Part shown: one piece after another, positions 47,128 through 57,378 of the stretch
How the letters are laid out: every line of letters begins with the position of its first letter
Numbering within the stretch: the stretch's first letter is position 1
From: Synechococcus sp. AG-686-F08
GTDB lineage: Bacteria > Cyanobacteriota > Cyanobacteriia > PCC-6307 > Cyanobiaceae
Direction: 5' to 3'
Length of the DNA: 64,000 nt
Assembly (NCBI GenBank): GCA_003210315.1
Contig: QCVQ01000003.1
Coordinates: 1-64,000, forward strand
Translations under genes and position numbers: made by a program
Notes under the pieces: model-generated
What the model saw: the letters and a program-made list of their open reading frames with translations, nothing else
Told to the model about the DNA's origin: nothing
Databases searched by the model: none

Positions 47128-49446
47128 ATGGGCAACAATCCACACGTCGACGGTTCAATCCTGCCGTTTCCTGCCAAGCCGTCGGGCAGCAAGGCCGGAA
47201 CGACGATGCAGGAGTCGACATACAGTCCGCTACCCGAACCCCAAAGGCTTCCAGACGATGCACCCAATATTCTTGTGGTGCTGATTGATGATGCAGGTCC
47301 GGCAATGCCGGAGTGCCTTGGCGGTGATATCCATACGCCCACATTGCAGAACGTGAAAGACGGCGGCGTGGGCTTCAATCGCTTCCACACCACAGCGATG
47401 TGTTCTCCAACACGCTCCTCGCTGCTATGCGGTCGCAACCACACCTTCGTGGGCAATGGCCAGATCTGTGAATTCGCGAACGACTGGGACGGTTATTCAG
47501 GACGGATTCCAGAAAGTTGTGCACTCCAGGCCGACGTGCTGCGCAATTACGGCTACTCAACCGGTGCATGGGGCAAGTGGCACAACACACCGTCCACCGA
47601 AACCACGGCCGCAGGTCCCTTTGAGAACTGGCCAACGGGTCTGGGATTCGAATACTTCTACGGCTTCCTCGCAGGTGAGGCCTCTCAATATGAGCCGCAT
47701 CTGGTGCGCAACACCACAGTGGTGTTGCCACCGAAAACGCCAGCGGAGGGTTATCACATCAGTGAGGATCTAGCCGATGACGCCATCAATTGGCTGCAGA
47801 CCCACAAAGCCCTGAGTCCTGACAAGCCCTTCTACATGTACTGGGCATCAGGAGCCCTGCATGGCCCGCACCATGTGAACAAGGAATGGGCTGATAAGTA
47901 CAAAGGCAAGTTTGATGAAGGCTGGGACGCCTACCGCGAGCGTGCCTTCAAGAATGCCAAAGCCAAAGGCTGGATTCCGGAGAACGCCCAGCTCACTCCT
48001 CGCCATCCCCGTTTAGCAGCCTGGGATTCCATCCCCGAGCACCAGAAACCCTTCCAGTCGCGTTTGATGGAAGTGCTGGCAGGCTTTGCCGAACACACGG
48101 ACCATCAGGTTGGCCGTATCGTCTCCGAAATTGAACGACTGGGATACGAGGAAAACACCCTGGTTGTTTACATCTGGGGCGACAACGGCTCCTCCGGTGA
48201 GGGCCAGGACGGCACGATCTCTGAGCTACTGGCTCAAAACTCCATTGCCACAGAGATCGATGAGCACATCAAAGTGCTCGACGAATTAGGCGGGCTGGAT
48301 GCGCTTGGCTCACCGCTCGTGGACAACATGTATCACGCGGGCTGGGCCTGGGCTGGAAGTACGCCTTATCAAGGCATGAAGCTGATGGCCTCCTACCTCG
48401 GCGGCACTCGCAATCCAATGGCGATCAAATGGCCGAAGGGCATCAAGCCAGATCCCAAACCTCGGTCGCAGTTCCACCACTGCAACGATCTAGTGCCAAC
48501 GATCTACGAGCTGGTAGGAATCACTCCTCCCAAGATGGTGAATGGTGTCACTCAGGACCCGATTCACGGCACCAGCTTTGCCTATGCCTTTAATGCGCCG
48601 GATGCACCGGGTGAACTCAAAACCCAATTCTTCGACATCATGGGCTCTCGATCCATCTACCACAATGGCTGGATGGCTGGAGCCGTGGGGCCACGCCTGC
48701 CTTGGGTGAAAGGCGTGGATCCCGAGATTCTCACCTGGTCGCCGGACACCGACGTTTGGGAGCTCTACAACCTCGACGAGGATTTCAGTCAGAGCAAGAA
48801 CGTCGCGGATGAGTATCCAGAGAAGCTGCAGATGCTCAAGAATCTGTTCCTGGTGGAATCGGCGAAGTACAAAAACATGCCGATTGGTGGTGGGCTCTGG
48901 ACCATCATCTTCCACCCCGAACTGAAGGTGGCCCCGGAAGCAACGTCCTGGGAGTTGCCAGGCACCATCACCCGCATTCCTGAGCCCTGCGCTCCACGAC
49001 TTGGTTGCCTAAACAACAAAGTCACGATCGACATGGACATTCCAGAGAATGCCAGTGGCGTGCTCTACAAACTCGGTGCCAATTCAGGTGGTCTCACCCT
49101 CTACATGGATGAAGGGATTCTCACCTATGAATACAACCTGTTCATCGTTGAACGCACCAAGCTGCGCTCTGATCAGCCACTACCCGCTGGCAGACACAAG
49201 CTGGAGGTGGTCACCGAACACACCGACGACAATCCAAGGGGCTCGCTCTCGATCAAGGTGTCCCTCAATGGCACACAGATGATCGAAGGCATTGTTCCAA
49301 GGGTGGCAGCTGTGTTGTTCACTGCTAATGACTGCCTGGATGTTGGTCAAGCGCTCGGGTCTCCAGTCTCCCTGGATTACCACGAGCGGGCACCATTCAA
49401 ATTCAACGGAACGATTCACACCATGCACGTGGAATATCTCGAATAG
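47128..49446 (+). CDS. Arylsulfatase, no evident signal peptide
   Basis: NILVVLIDDAG; FGly motif CSPTRSSLLCGR (Cys codon 47401-47403); GKWHNTPSTE. Confidence 0.93.
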   Translation: MGNNPHVDGSILPFPAKPSGSKAGTTMQESTYSPLPEPQRLPDDAPNILVVLIDDAGPAMPECLGGDIHTPTLQNVKDGGVGFNRFHTTAMCSPTRSSLLCGRNHTFVGNGQICEFANDWDGYSGRIPESCALQADVLRNYGYSTGAWGKWHNTPSTETTAAGPFENWPTGLGFEYFYGFLAGEASQYEPHLVRNTTVVLPPKTPAEGYHISEDLADDAINWLQTHKALSPDKPFYMYWASGALHGPHHVNKEWADKYKGKFDEGWDAYRERAFKNAKAKGWIPENAQLTPRHPRLAAWDSIPEHQKPFQSRLMEVLAGFAEHTDHQVGRIVSEIERLGYEENTLVVYIWGDNGSSGEGQDGTISELLAQNSIATEIDEHIKVLDELGGLDALGSPLVDNMYHAGWAWAGSTPYQGMKLMASYLGGTRNPMAIKWPKGIKPDPKPRSQFHHCNDLVPTIYELVGITPPKMVNGVTQDPIHGTSFAYAFNAPDAPGELKTQFFDIMGSRSIYHNGWMAGAVGPRLPWVKGVDPEILTWSPDTDVWELYNLDEDFSQSKNVADEYPEKLQMLKNLFLVESAKYKNMPIGGGLWTIIFHPELKVAPEATSWELPGTITRIPEPCAPRLGCLNNKVTIDMDIPENASGVLYKLGANSGGLTLYMDEGILTYEYNLFIVERTKLRSDQPLPAGRHKLEVVTEHTDDNPRGSLSIKVSLNGTQMIEGIVPRVAAVLFTANDCLDVGQALGSPVSLDYHERAPFKFNGTIHTMHVEYLE

Positions 49447-49750
49447 AGAAACAAAGCCAACACAAATGCAGCACATCTTTGAGCAGATCTCTTTAAGAGG
49501 TCTGCTCTTTATCTTTAAGTTCCAAACTCAAAAAGCAATTCAAGAATGTACGCACTAATGCCACTGCTCCAAGCTGAAATTCAAGAGCCAAGGCAATCCA
49601 TCCGTCATTTGCGTAAGGCCTCATACAATTGTGATATCGGAACAAGAAAATAAACAAACCATCTACAGCAAAATGCAGAAATTCAGCACAAACGGGATCA
49701 TTGATTAAGGCCCGAATTTGAAATTATTTCTAGTCTTGTAATAGAGGCCA

Positions 49751-50146
49751 ATGATGTCAGCACAGATGTCCAATACCAGCACGGAATTGGCCAAAACACG
49801 CAACCGAGCTGCCGCAGAGCGAACAACCCTGGCTTGGATCCGCACGGCCCTCGCTCTGATCAGTTTCGGATTCGGGCTGGACAAGATCATCAGTGCGATC
49901 CGGAATGCAGGAGGCGAGGGAAACACAAGTCAAGACGTTGGCGTACAACTGATGTCGATGGGATTCATCGGGGTCGGGATCTTCACATTGCTGATTGCCA
50001 TGCGCCAACACAAACGTGAACTCATTCGGTTACGCAGCGACCCCTACCTCTACCGAGACGAGCCTTCCCTTTCGATTGCCACAGCAACAGCTGTTCTGGT
50101 GATCGGAGTCTTGGCATTCCTATTGCTGCTTTCAGGATTTATCTGA
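49751..50146 (+). CDS. DUF202-like membrane protein
   Basis: LAKTRNRAAAERTTLAWIRTALALISFGFGLDK. Confidence 0.85.
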   Translation: MMSAQMSNTSTELAKTRNRAAAERTTLAWIRTALALISFGFGLDKIISAIRNAGGEGNTSQDVGVQLMSMGFIGVGIFTLLIAMRQHKRELIRLRSDPYLYRDEPSLSIATATAVLVIGVLAFLLLLSGFI

Positions 50147-50191
50147 GCCAATAACCATTTTCCCTTTGCCAAAACATCTTTCCCTATTCCG

Positions 50192-51046
50192 ATGTCACTC
50201 CTGATTTCACTGGTCCTCTTTTTCATCATGGTGTCACTGGGCCTCAACCTGCCCAGCATGCAATTCGGGCTTCTAAAGCAAAGGCCTGCTTTGCTCATTC
50301 GCGTGTTGCTTGCCACCTGCGTTGCCATGCCACTCGCAGCACTTCTGCTATTGCAATCTCCTCTGGGAGATGGTCTTTCGCCTGCGATCAAAACAGCAGT
50401 GATGCTGATGGCAATCTGCCCAAGCGCTCCCATGATCGCCTTGAAAAGTAGACAACTAGCAGATAACCCTGAATTAGCGACAAGGCTGCAATTTTGGTCA
50501 GCTTGTGCAGCAATCATCAGCGTCCCGATTTGGGTCAGTCAGCTGCCAAGCGAAGCAGGAGAAACCGTGTGGAGTATTCCCAGTCAAGACGTTGCCTTCC
50601 AGATCTTCACCGTGCAGTTGATTCCACTCCTGGTAGGAGTGTCACTCCGTCGATGGCGAAGTGAGTGGGCCGAACGCTGGAATGCGCTTGTGCAAAAAAT
50701 CGCAACGGTGTTGCTATTAGCCCTCTTGATCTTAATCCTGATCGTGGCTCTACCACAAGCAGCGCCGATGCTGATCGGCAACCTCAAAGGTGCCTTATTG
50801 ATGCTGATCCTGACCTGGATCGCCCTCGCTCTAGGGTTTGCGATTGCAGGCGAAGATAGCGTCGAACGCAGCACGCTGCCGCTGGTCCTTTCCATGCGGA
50901 ATCCAGGCCTGGCGTTGTTGATCATTTCACAGATGGCTCCCAGCGCGATGGACATCAAGGCTGCTGTCGTGGGCTACGTCGTGATCACAGCAATCGGATC
51001 TGCACCCTTCATGAAATGGCGCAAAAAAACCACAGCACAGGCTTAA
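50192..51046 (+). CDS. BASS-like Na+-dependent transporter family
   Basis: About 9 TM segments; ICPSAPMIALKSRQL; LPLVLSMRNPGLALLI. Confidence 0.7.
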   Translation: MSLLISLVLFFIMVSLGLNLPSMQFGLLKQRPALLIRVLLATCVAMPLAALLLLQSPLGDGLSPAIKTAVMLMAICPSAPMIALKSRQLADNPELATRLQFWSACAAIISVPIWVSQLPSEAGETVWSIPSQDVAFQIFTVQLIPLLVGVSLRRWRSEWAERWNALVQKIATVLLLALLILILIVALPQAAPMLIGNLKGALLMLILTWIALALGFAIAGEDSVERSTLPLVLSMRNPGLALLIISQMAPSAMDIKAAVVGYVVITAIGSAPFMKWRKKTTAQA

Positions 51047-51073
51047 CTCCTCGAAAACAACTCAGTCACACCC

Positions 51074-51679
51074 ATGCAAAACGATCCAAGCAATGAAACC
51101 CCGCTCAAGTTAAAGCCCCATAGAGGATCGGACTTGAGCACTTTATTTATTTCCGCTACGATCGGCTATGTTGTCACACTTATAGCACCATTATTTGCAG
51201 GCTTAATCATAAGCTGTCTTTTGTTAATCTTGCTGAGCAGACTGCGAAATCGCTTGCATCAACCTTTGCTCTGGTGGTCTTCGATTGGACTCTGCAGCGG
51301 AAGTTTCCTTGGAACAGCGTCATCGATGGTGAACAATATTCATCAACATGGGGCTACGCCAGCCAATACGACCTTGGAGCGCCTTCTCTTTATTGTTGTC
51401 TTAGGCATCACTGGTTTTTTTTCAGGCAGTCGGGTCGGCATCAATCCAGATGCTGTTGAAGGGCGATCCATTGGAGACTTGTTGCGCACCCTCAGTGGAA
51501 CGTTTACCGGTGTATTCGGTGTCTTAGTTGGCATCGCCTTTGTATTGGGCGGCCTGGAAGAAGCACGAACACTCTCAAGCCGGCTCACCGCCTCACTCAC
51601 CATCATCGTTCTTGGCCTATTGGGCCCTGGATGGATCAGCCACCAGCTCAGAATGTATCAACGCAATCACTCGCATTAA
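51074..51679 (+). CDS. Hypothetical membrane protein
   Basis: Multiple TM segments, 201 aa. Confidence 0.7.
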   Translation: MQNDPSNETPLKLKPHRGSDLSTLFISATIGYVVTLIAPLFAGLIISCLLLILLSRLRNRLHQPLLWWSSIGLCSGSFLGTASSMVNNIHQHGATPANTTLERLLFIVVLGITGFFSGSRVGINPDAVEGRSIGDLLRTLSGTFTGVFGVLVGIAFVLGGLEEARTLSSRLTASLTIIVLGLLGPGWISHQLRMYQRNHSH

Positions 51680-51758
51680 TCCAATCAACACACAAAAGAA
51701 ATGGTGGTGTTTCTCTAAAAAGGAAACATCACCGCTAGGCAATCAGTGATTCATTCAA

Positions 51759-54176
51759 TCAGCTTTTTGCATCACTCGGCTTGGGATAAATCTCAAGCGT
51801 GACCTTATCGATCTGGCCGCCGTAGGCGCTATAGCGACGAGGTCCCACCGATTGAATTGTGACCGCAGAGCCACGGTCAAGACCGACATCAGCACCTTCA
51901 TCAATGGAGAAGCGCGATGCAATCGTCTTCTCCAAACGGCCCTCCGCGACCACATCGCCGTTAAGTTTCAATCGAACATCAGCACCTTTGCCGGTACCAC
52001 CACCGTCGTAGTCGAGCTCGAAACGAATCTCGGACTTACCAGACGGCAATGACTTATTGCTCGTGAACGTAAACAGCTCTCCCATGTAGTTGTAGGTGTA
52101 GGAGGGCTTTTTGTTTTCAACATAAAGCGACCAACCGCCAAATCGACCACCCTGCGAGAAGATCACGCCATCCTCATCGCCCCCTTTCACATCAACAAAA
52201 GCGGTCACACTATTCGACACGTTCTTCACATTGAGGATCGAGTCTTCGACCATGTTCCAGGCATAGGGATACAAATCCATGGAGGTTCGATCACCTAAAA
52301 GCGTTGGCCGCCCGGCAACAGAAGGTACAAGACGCTCGAGAAGACGATCATCCAGTGGCAACACCTGATTCTCAATCGCCTCCTCCATAAACTTCGCCTT
52401 CATGGCCTCAAGACGATCAGGATATTGCGCAGCAAGATCATTCGAAAGGCTGAAATCAACAGTGGTGTCATACAGCTGCCAACCATCATCTGCCGCGACC
52501 GTGTTCATTCTCTTCGGCGCCATCCAGGGATACATGATGGTTGTCCGCGCCATCCAACCATTGTGATAAATGCCGCGATTACCAATAATCTCGAAATACT
52601 GTGTGTTGTGCCTTTCTTTAGCGCCTGGATTATCGAATGTGTAAAGCAGGCTGGTTCCCTGCATTGGGATCTGCGGAATGCCATTAATCATGGTTGGCAT
52701 CGGCAGATTGGCCGCCTCAAGAATCGTGGGGGCCACATCATTCACATGCGAAAACTGAGTTCGAACACCACCACCTGTATTGATGCGTTTCGGCCAATGA
52801 ATCACTGTGCCATTGCGTGTTCCTCCGAAATCACCAGCAACCTGTTTGGAGAGAGCAAATGGCGAATTGAATGCGATTGCCCAGCCCATGTGATACATGG
52901 GATAAGTCGTCGGACCACCCCACTCATCAAGCTTGGCTTCCTGTTCGTCAGGCGTTTCTCCAACGCCATTGAGGTAATGGTTCCAATTCCAATGTCCACT
53001 TCGATCGCCTTCAACACTGGCGCCATTGTCACCAGTGATGTAGATCACCAATGTGTTGTCTAGCTCGCCAAGATCTTCGATCGCCTGGATCAAACGCCCG
53101 GCTTCGTAATCAGAGTGCTCAGTAAAGGCAGCAAAAACTTCTGCTTGACGGGCATAGATTCGCTTCTGCTGAGGCGTGAGGCTATCCCATTTGGGAATAC
53201 TGTCTGGCGCCTTGGCCATCTGAGTACCTTCGGGAACAATCCCTGCCTTAATTTGATTCTCGAGATTGCGCTCTCGAAGAACATCCCAGCCCTCATCAAA
53301 CTTGCCTTTGTATTTGGCAATCCACTCGGGACCGACATGATGCGGGGAGTGTGCACCAGCTGAGGAGTAATAGACAAAAAATGGCTTGTCAGGCTTGATT
53401 GACTTCTGTTGGCGAACCCAGCCGATCGCCTGATCGGTCATGTCTTCTGTGAAGTGATACCGATCTTTCTTCGGAGCATCAACAACGGTGACACCATCGT
53501 GAATGGTGGGTTCCCACATATTGTCTTCCGCACCAACAAAGCCGTAGAACTTTTCAAAGCCCTGGCGCGTTGGCCAACGGGTCTGAGGGCCGGCGGCAGT
53601 GGTCTCACGGCCTGGTGTTTCATGCCACTTCCCGAACGCCGCTGTGTTGTAGCCATTGAGCCTCAGAATTTCTGCAACTGGCACGGCATAATCCGGCACC
53701 ACGGTGGAATTGCCTGCATAACCCGTTGCAATCTCTGGGATCGATCCCGTATTGACCTTGTGGTGATTGCGTCCGGATTTCAACGCCGCCCGCGTCGGCG
53801 CACAGAGGGCTGTGGTGTGGAATTTGTTGTAGCGCAGGCCATTATTGGCAAGCTTTTCCGCCGTCGGCATGTTCACCGCACCGCCAAAGGCGGAGGGTGC
53901 TGCATAGCCCACATCATCAAGAAGAATGATCACCACGTTGGGGGCATCGGCTGGTGCCGTCACCTCCCACTGAGGAGGCAATGGCACCTCTGAAGGGAGA
54001 ACCTTGGTGACTTTTTCAGGCTTTGGCTCGGCAATCGGGAGCTTGGTTCGATTAAAAGCTGTCCTGGAATTTTGATTTGGTGCGGCTTGGGTGATCGATG
54101 CTGTTGAAAGAATCAAAACTCCTCCACCCAAAGCAACCTGTCGGGAGAGGCGAGTGAAACGGGATCGAACAGACAT
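51759..54176 (-). CDS. Exported arylsulfatase
   Basis: Signal peptide; NVVIILLDDVGYAAPS; FGly motif CAPTRAALKSGR (Cys codon 53802-53804). Confidence 0.94.
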   Translation of the reverse strand: MSVRSRFTRLSRQVALGGGVLILSTASITQAAPNQNSRTAFNRTKLPIAEPKPEKVTKVLPSEVPLPPQWEVTAPADAPNVVIILLDDVGYAAPSAFGGAVNMPTAEKLANNGLRYNKFHTTALCAPTRAALKSGRNHHKVNTGSIPEIATGYAGNSTVVPDYAVPVAEILRLNGYNTAAFGKWHETPGRETTAAGPQTRWPTRQGFEKFYGFVGAEDNMWEPTIHDGVTVVDAPKKDRYHFTEDMTDQAIGWVRQQKSIKPDKPFFVYYSSAGAHSPHHVGPEWIAKYKGKFDEGWDVLRERNLENQIKAGIVPEGTQMAKAPDSIPKWDSLTPQQKRIYARQAEVFAAFTEHSDYEAGRLIQAIEDLGELDNTLVIYITGDNGASVEGDRSGHWNWNHYLNGVGETPDEQEAKLDEWGGPTTYPMYHMGWAIAFNSPFALSKQVAGDFGGTRNGTVIHWPKRINTGGGVRTQFSHVNDVAPTILEAANLPMPTMINGIPQIPMQGTSLLYTFDNPGAKERHNTQYFEIIGNRGIYHNGWMARTTIMYPWMAPKRMNTVAADDGWQLYDTTVDFSLSNDLAAQYPDRLEAMKAKFMEEAIENQVLPLDDRLLERLVPSVAGRPTLLGDRTSMDLYPYAWNMVEDSILNVKNVSNSVTAFVDVKGGDEDGVIFSQGGRFGGWSLYVENKKPSYTYNYMGELFTFTSNKSLPSGKSEIRFELDYDGGGTGKGADVRLKLNGDVVAEGRLEKTIASRFSIDEGADVGLDRGSAVTIQSVGPRRYSAYGGQIDKVTLEIYPKPSDAKS

Positions 54177-54445
54177 GACGAAGGGGAATGAAATGGTTAG
54201 ATCAACTCAGTTGAATCTCTGAAACAGCTAGAAAACCGGCCAATCAAAATCCACCTGAATACAGGTTGGTCCCGTTAACTGGATGCGAAATCATCCACCC
54301 AACCCAGACACAACCTCCCTTAATCCACTGCGGACATAAGGGTTTTGGTGTGCTTTGTTTCTAGAGAAGATAGAGAGATGTTGGTCCAACGACCCACGCA
54401 AACTTGCACTAACAGGACCACCCTCTTGTTCCAAACTCAGGCCGT

Positions 54446-56005
54446 TCAGGACCTCAAGTTGATCGGATCAGGATCTGCATCCAGCCATCCCTTGCTGTCT
54501 CGGCACGACACCAATGGCGTTAGACGGATGGTTAAGGGGCGACCGCCGGCAACGTCGACACGCAAACCGCTGTAGCCATCGCGGGCCCCTGCATCAGTCC
54601 AGTTTCGCCCAATAAACAGCTCGCTCGTTGCCACCACCCTGGTCTTTCCATCCACTGTTTGTTCCGTGAGCTCAGCACCTTCCCGCCGCTGTGCTCGTAA
54701 TCCATAGCCACTGCCACCACAAATCACCCAGTTGATGTTGCTGTCTGCATGTCCAGTGTCATGGGTGCGAAGCACCTCCAGGCAATGGGCGTGCCCACTG
54801 AGCACAAGATCCACTGGGCGAGAGGTACCGAGTTCCTCCCCCAGGGCCTTCGAAACGGCATCGAAAACACCGCGCAATTGCCTGCGAATCGCATGCGTAT
54901 CAGCCTGGTTGCATTTTGTTTTCTCGGTGACATAGGCCGGGTGATGCATCGTCAAAATCCTGCCCCTGACCGCTGGATCGCGATGGGATGCGATTAGCCC
55001 CTCCTTGAGCCATTGCAGTTGTTCATGATCAACTAGTGCTGCTTGATTGGTCTGATTGATTTGCTTGATTTGACGTTGAAGATCGAAGCATTCCTCCTGG
55101 AGCGTTTCCAACGCATCAAACAGTTCATCCCGGTGGGTTTCATCAAGGTTGCTACTCGCCAATGTTTTGTAGAGAGTGGTTCGACGTTCTTCAAGACTGC
55201 GCAAATCTCCCCGCAGGTTGCGAAGATTATTTGTTGGTTTTTCGGGCGTAATCAGGGTGTTCGAATCGATCGCAAAAACATCAACACCAGCCTGTCGGAA
55301 ACGGAAATAACGATTGGGGAGGCGCGTGTTCACACCTGGCCTATATCGCAAACATCGCTTTCCATCCCAAACGGCGTCGTAATGCAACGCGAGATGGTCC
55401 ATCAGCCGGGCTGGGGGAATTTGATTTAGAACATCCAAAAACACACGGGCATAGGCCTCACCCTGCCGAGAGCCGCGCCAGCCTGCGTCGACATCATCAA
55501 ACCATTGCAAATAGCGGCGCAACGGAAGGGTGAGACCGGCAAGTAAGGCCACAGGCCATGAAAGGTCGTAGTAGTCGTGATTGCCAGGAACTGGCAAAAA
55601 TGGCTGATTAAAGACCAGACCTTCAGGGCTCATCATTTTCCAAGCATCGCCCTGATCAAGCCACTCCCGGTAAGGCCTGAGAAAATTGGCGCGGTACTGA
55701 TCTAAAGCGCCTACGAGGTAGACCACATCTCCGGTATGCAGCAGAAAAGCTGCATTCGCTTTATGGGGTAGTAGTCGTTCAGCAATCCGACGGGGAGGAC
55801 TCTGGAAGCGATGACGACCAGTACCACTATCGCCAAGAACCAAAAAGTGAAAGGCATCGTCGCTCCCAGGGTTGTCATTCCCCCGGTCAATCACGAGTCG
55901 GGTCTGATCAATCCCTGCGCGAATCAGTTCTGGATGGTTCCAGCGCACGCGAGCGGACATCTTGCTGATCTTCCGCTGGATGCTGGGATCACTGGCGAAG
56001 TTCAA
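54446..56005 (-). CDS. Metallophosphoesterase
   Basis: LVLGDSGTG, HTGDVVY, PVPGNHDYYD, LSGHAHCLE. Confidence 0.92.
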   Translation of the reverse strand: MNFASDPSIQRKISKMSARVRWNHPELIRAGIDQTRLVIDRGNDNPGSDDAFHFLVLGDSGTGRHRFQSPPRRIAERLLPHKANAAFLLHTGDVVYLVGALDQYRANFLRPYREWLDQGDAWKMMSPEGLVFNQPFLPVPGNHDYYDLSWPVALLAGLTLPLRRYLQWFDDVDAGWRGSRQGEAYARVFLDVLNQIPPARLMDHLALHYDAVWDGKRCLRYRPGVNTRLPNRYFRFRQAGVDVFAIDSNTLITPEKPTNNLRNLRGDLRSLEERRTTLYKTLASSNLDETHRDELFDALETLQEECFDLQRQIKQINQTNQAALVDHEQLQWLKEGLIASHRDPAVRGRILTMHHPAYVTEKTKCNQADTHAIRRQLRGVFDAVSKALGEELGTSRPVDLVLSGHAHCLEVLRTHDTGHADSNINWVICGGSGYGLRAQRREGAELTEQTVDGKTRVVATSELFIGRNWTDAGARDGYSGLRVDVAGGRPLTIRLTPLVSCRDSKGWLDADPDPINLRS

Positions 56006-57318
56006 GATTTCAGTGGGATTGGAGCGACCACCTGCAGGGCTCCAGGATTCACACTCAAAGTAATCGTTTTCGCATCAAGAACTTCACCATCGATCACCAG
56101 TTTCTGAACATCATCCAGTTCAATTTGTAGTTCTTTGGTTCGGAAACAAGCAATGTTGTTGTTGTGGTTGGCGCTACTGCTACTGCTCATGATTGCTGAC
56201 CAAGCAAGACTTGAGAGCACAGAAAGCCCACTCATGCGGTCTTTCGGAGAAGCAACGATCACTTCGAGCAATCCATCATCCGGAATCACCTCTCCAAATC
56301 CCTGGGCCATCACGGATGTGGCTGGAGCGGCGTTGGCCATCGTGATCGCACTGGCATCAAGCCTGTATTCCTTTCCATCAATCTGCATTGTGGCGTGGAA
56401 AGGTTGTTGATCCACGAGCTGCCGTGCACCTGAAAAAATGTAGGCCATGGGTCCGAGAATGTTCTTTAATTCGCGGCTTGCTTTATCAACCATTCCCGCC
56501 TCAAAGCCGAGGCCAGCCAACAAGATCATCGGTCTGTTATTGCACAGAGCAACATCAACCCGACGAAGGTTGCCAAGGAGCAAATTGGTGCAAGCGGCCT
56601 TCAATCCCGTAGGAATTCCCAGCGCAACCGAGAAGGCATTGGCGGTGCCACGGGGAATGATGCCAAGGGGAATATTGCTGTTTTGAAGGGCGCTAGCAAC
56701 GGCACCAACCGTGCCATCGCCGCCCGAGGCAATGATGATCGAATCTCCTTCCCCTTCAGCATCGAAGGCATTGATCTCCTTGATCAAGTCCTTGGCTTGT
56801 TCCGCCGGATCTCGATCGGGTCGCGTCTTCCAAATCTGCAGCATGAACTGCGGTTCGAGATGGGCGCGGATTTCGGCCAGTTCCATTTCAGGATCTCCCT
56901 GACCGGAAACTGGATTAAAAATCAGATATCCCCGTCGACTCCTTTTAACGCCCTGCATCAGTGCAGATGCCGTGGCTGGATTCAGGGCGATGGGTAGGTC
57001 TTGGAGCAGTGCTGCACGAACCAACGGCTCAGACAGCACATCCCTGGCTTGACGTTCAGGTGGAGAGGGGAAGTGGATGAGTCCACTGATCTCACCGTTG
57101 AGGATCGTGGCGGCCATCGCAATGTCTCCGCCTTGGCGAATCGCCCGAGCCTTAACGATCGATAAGCCCTGCAAGGAATGTCGCTTAGCGAGCTCCTGCA
57201 GCACGTCTTCGGCGATGAAGAGTGAAAACCCAGATAGCAGTTGGGTGTTGTTGATGATCCACGTCCCAAGGGCTGGGCAGACGTCTAAATCAGCGTTCAG
57301 GACAAGGGTTGAGGGCAT
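56002..57318 (-). CDS. Methylglyoxal-synthase-like domain fused to diacylglycerol/lipid kinase
   Basis: DagK motif IIASGGDGTVGAVASAL, GIIPRGTANAFSVALGIP; N-terminal MGS-like region with GGDIAMAATILNGEISGLIHFPSP. Confidence 0.85.
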   Translation of the reverse strand: MPSTLVLNADLDVCPALGTWIINNTQLLSGFSLFIAEDVLQELAKRHSLQGLSIVKARAIRQGGDIAMAATILNGEISGLIHFPSPPERQARDVLSEPLVRAALLQDLPIALNPATASALMQGVKRSRRGYLIFNPVSGQGDPEMELAEIRAHLEPQFMLQIWKTRPDRDPAEQAKDLIKEINAFDAEGEGDSIIIASGGDGTVGAVASALQNSNIPLGIIPRGTANAFSVALGIPTGLKAACTNLLLGNLRRVDVALCNNRPMILLAGLGFEAGMVDKASRELKNILGPMAYIFSGARQLVDQQPFHATMQIDGKEYRLDASAITMANAAPATSVMAQGFGEVIPDDGLLEVIVASPKDRMSGLSVLSSLAWSAIMSSSSSANHNNNIACFRTKELQIELDDVQKLVIDGEVLDAKTITLSVNPGALQVVAPIPLKS

Positions 57319-57343
57319 GGCTTGGTCATGGGGTAAGTCGTCA

Positions 57344-57377
57344 AGCCCTGAAGGAAGCAATTGCTTCCTTCAGGGCT
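57344..57377. repeat. Perfect 34-bp palindrome
   Basis: AGCCCTGAAGGAAGCAA/TTGCTTCCTTCAGGGCT, just beyond the PAP2 stop codon. Confidence 0.85.
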
Positions 57378-57378
57378 A

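Noticed and set aside
52425-53063. 212-aa plus-strand ORF (and 53409-53993)
   Set aside because: Antisense to the exported arylsulfatase; shadow ORFs.
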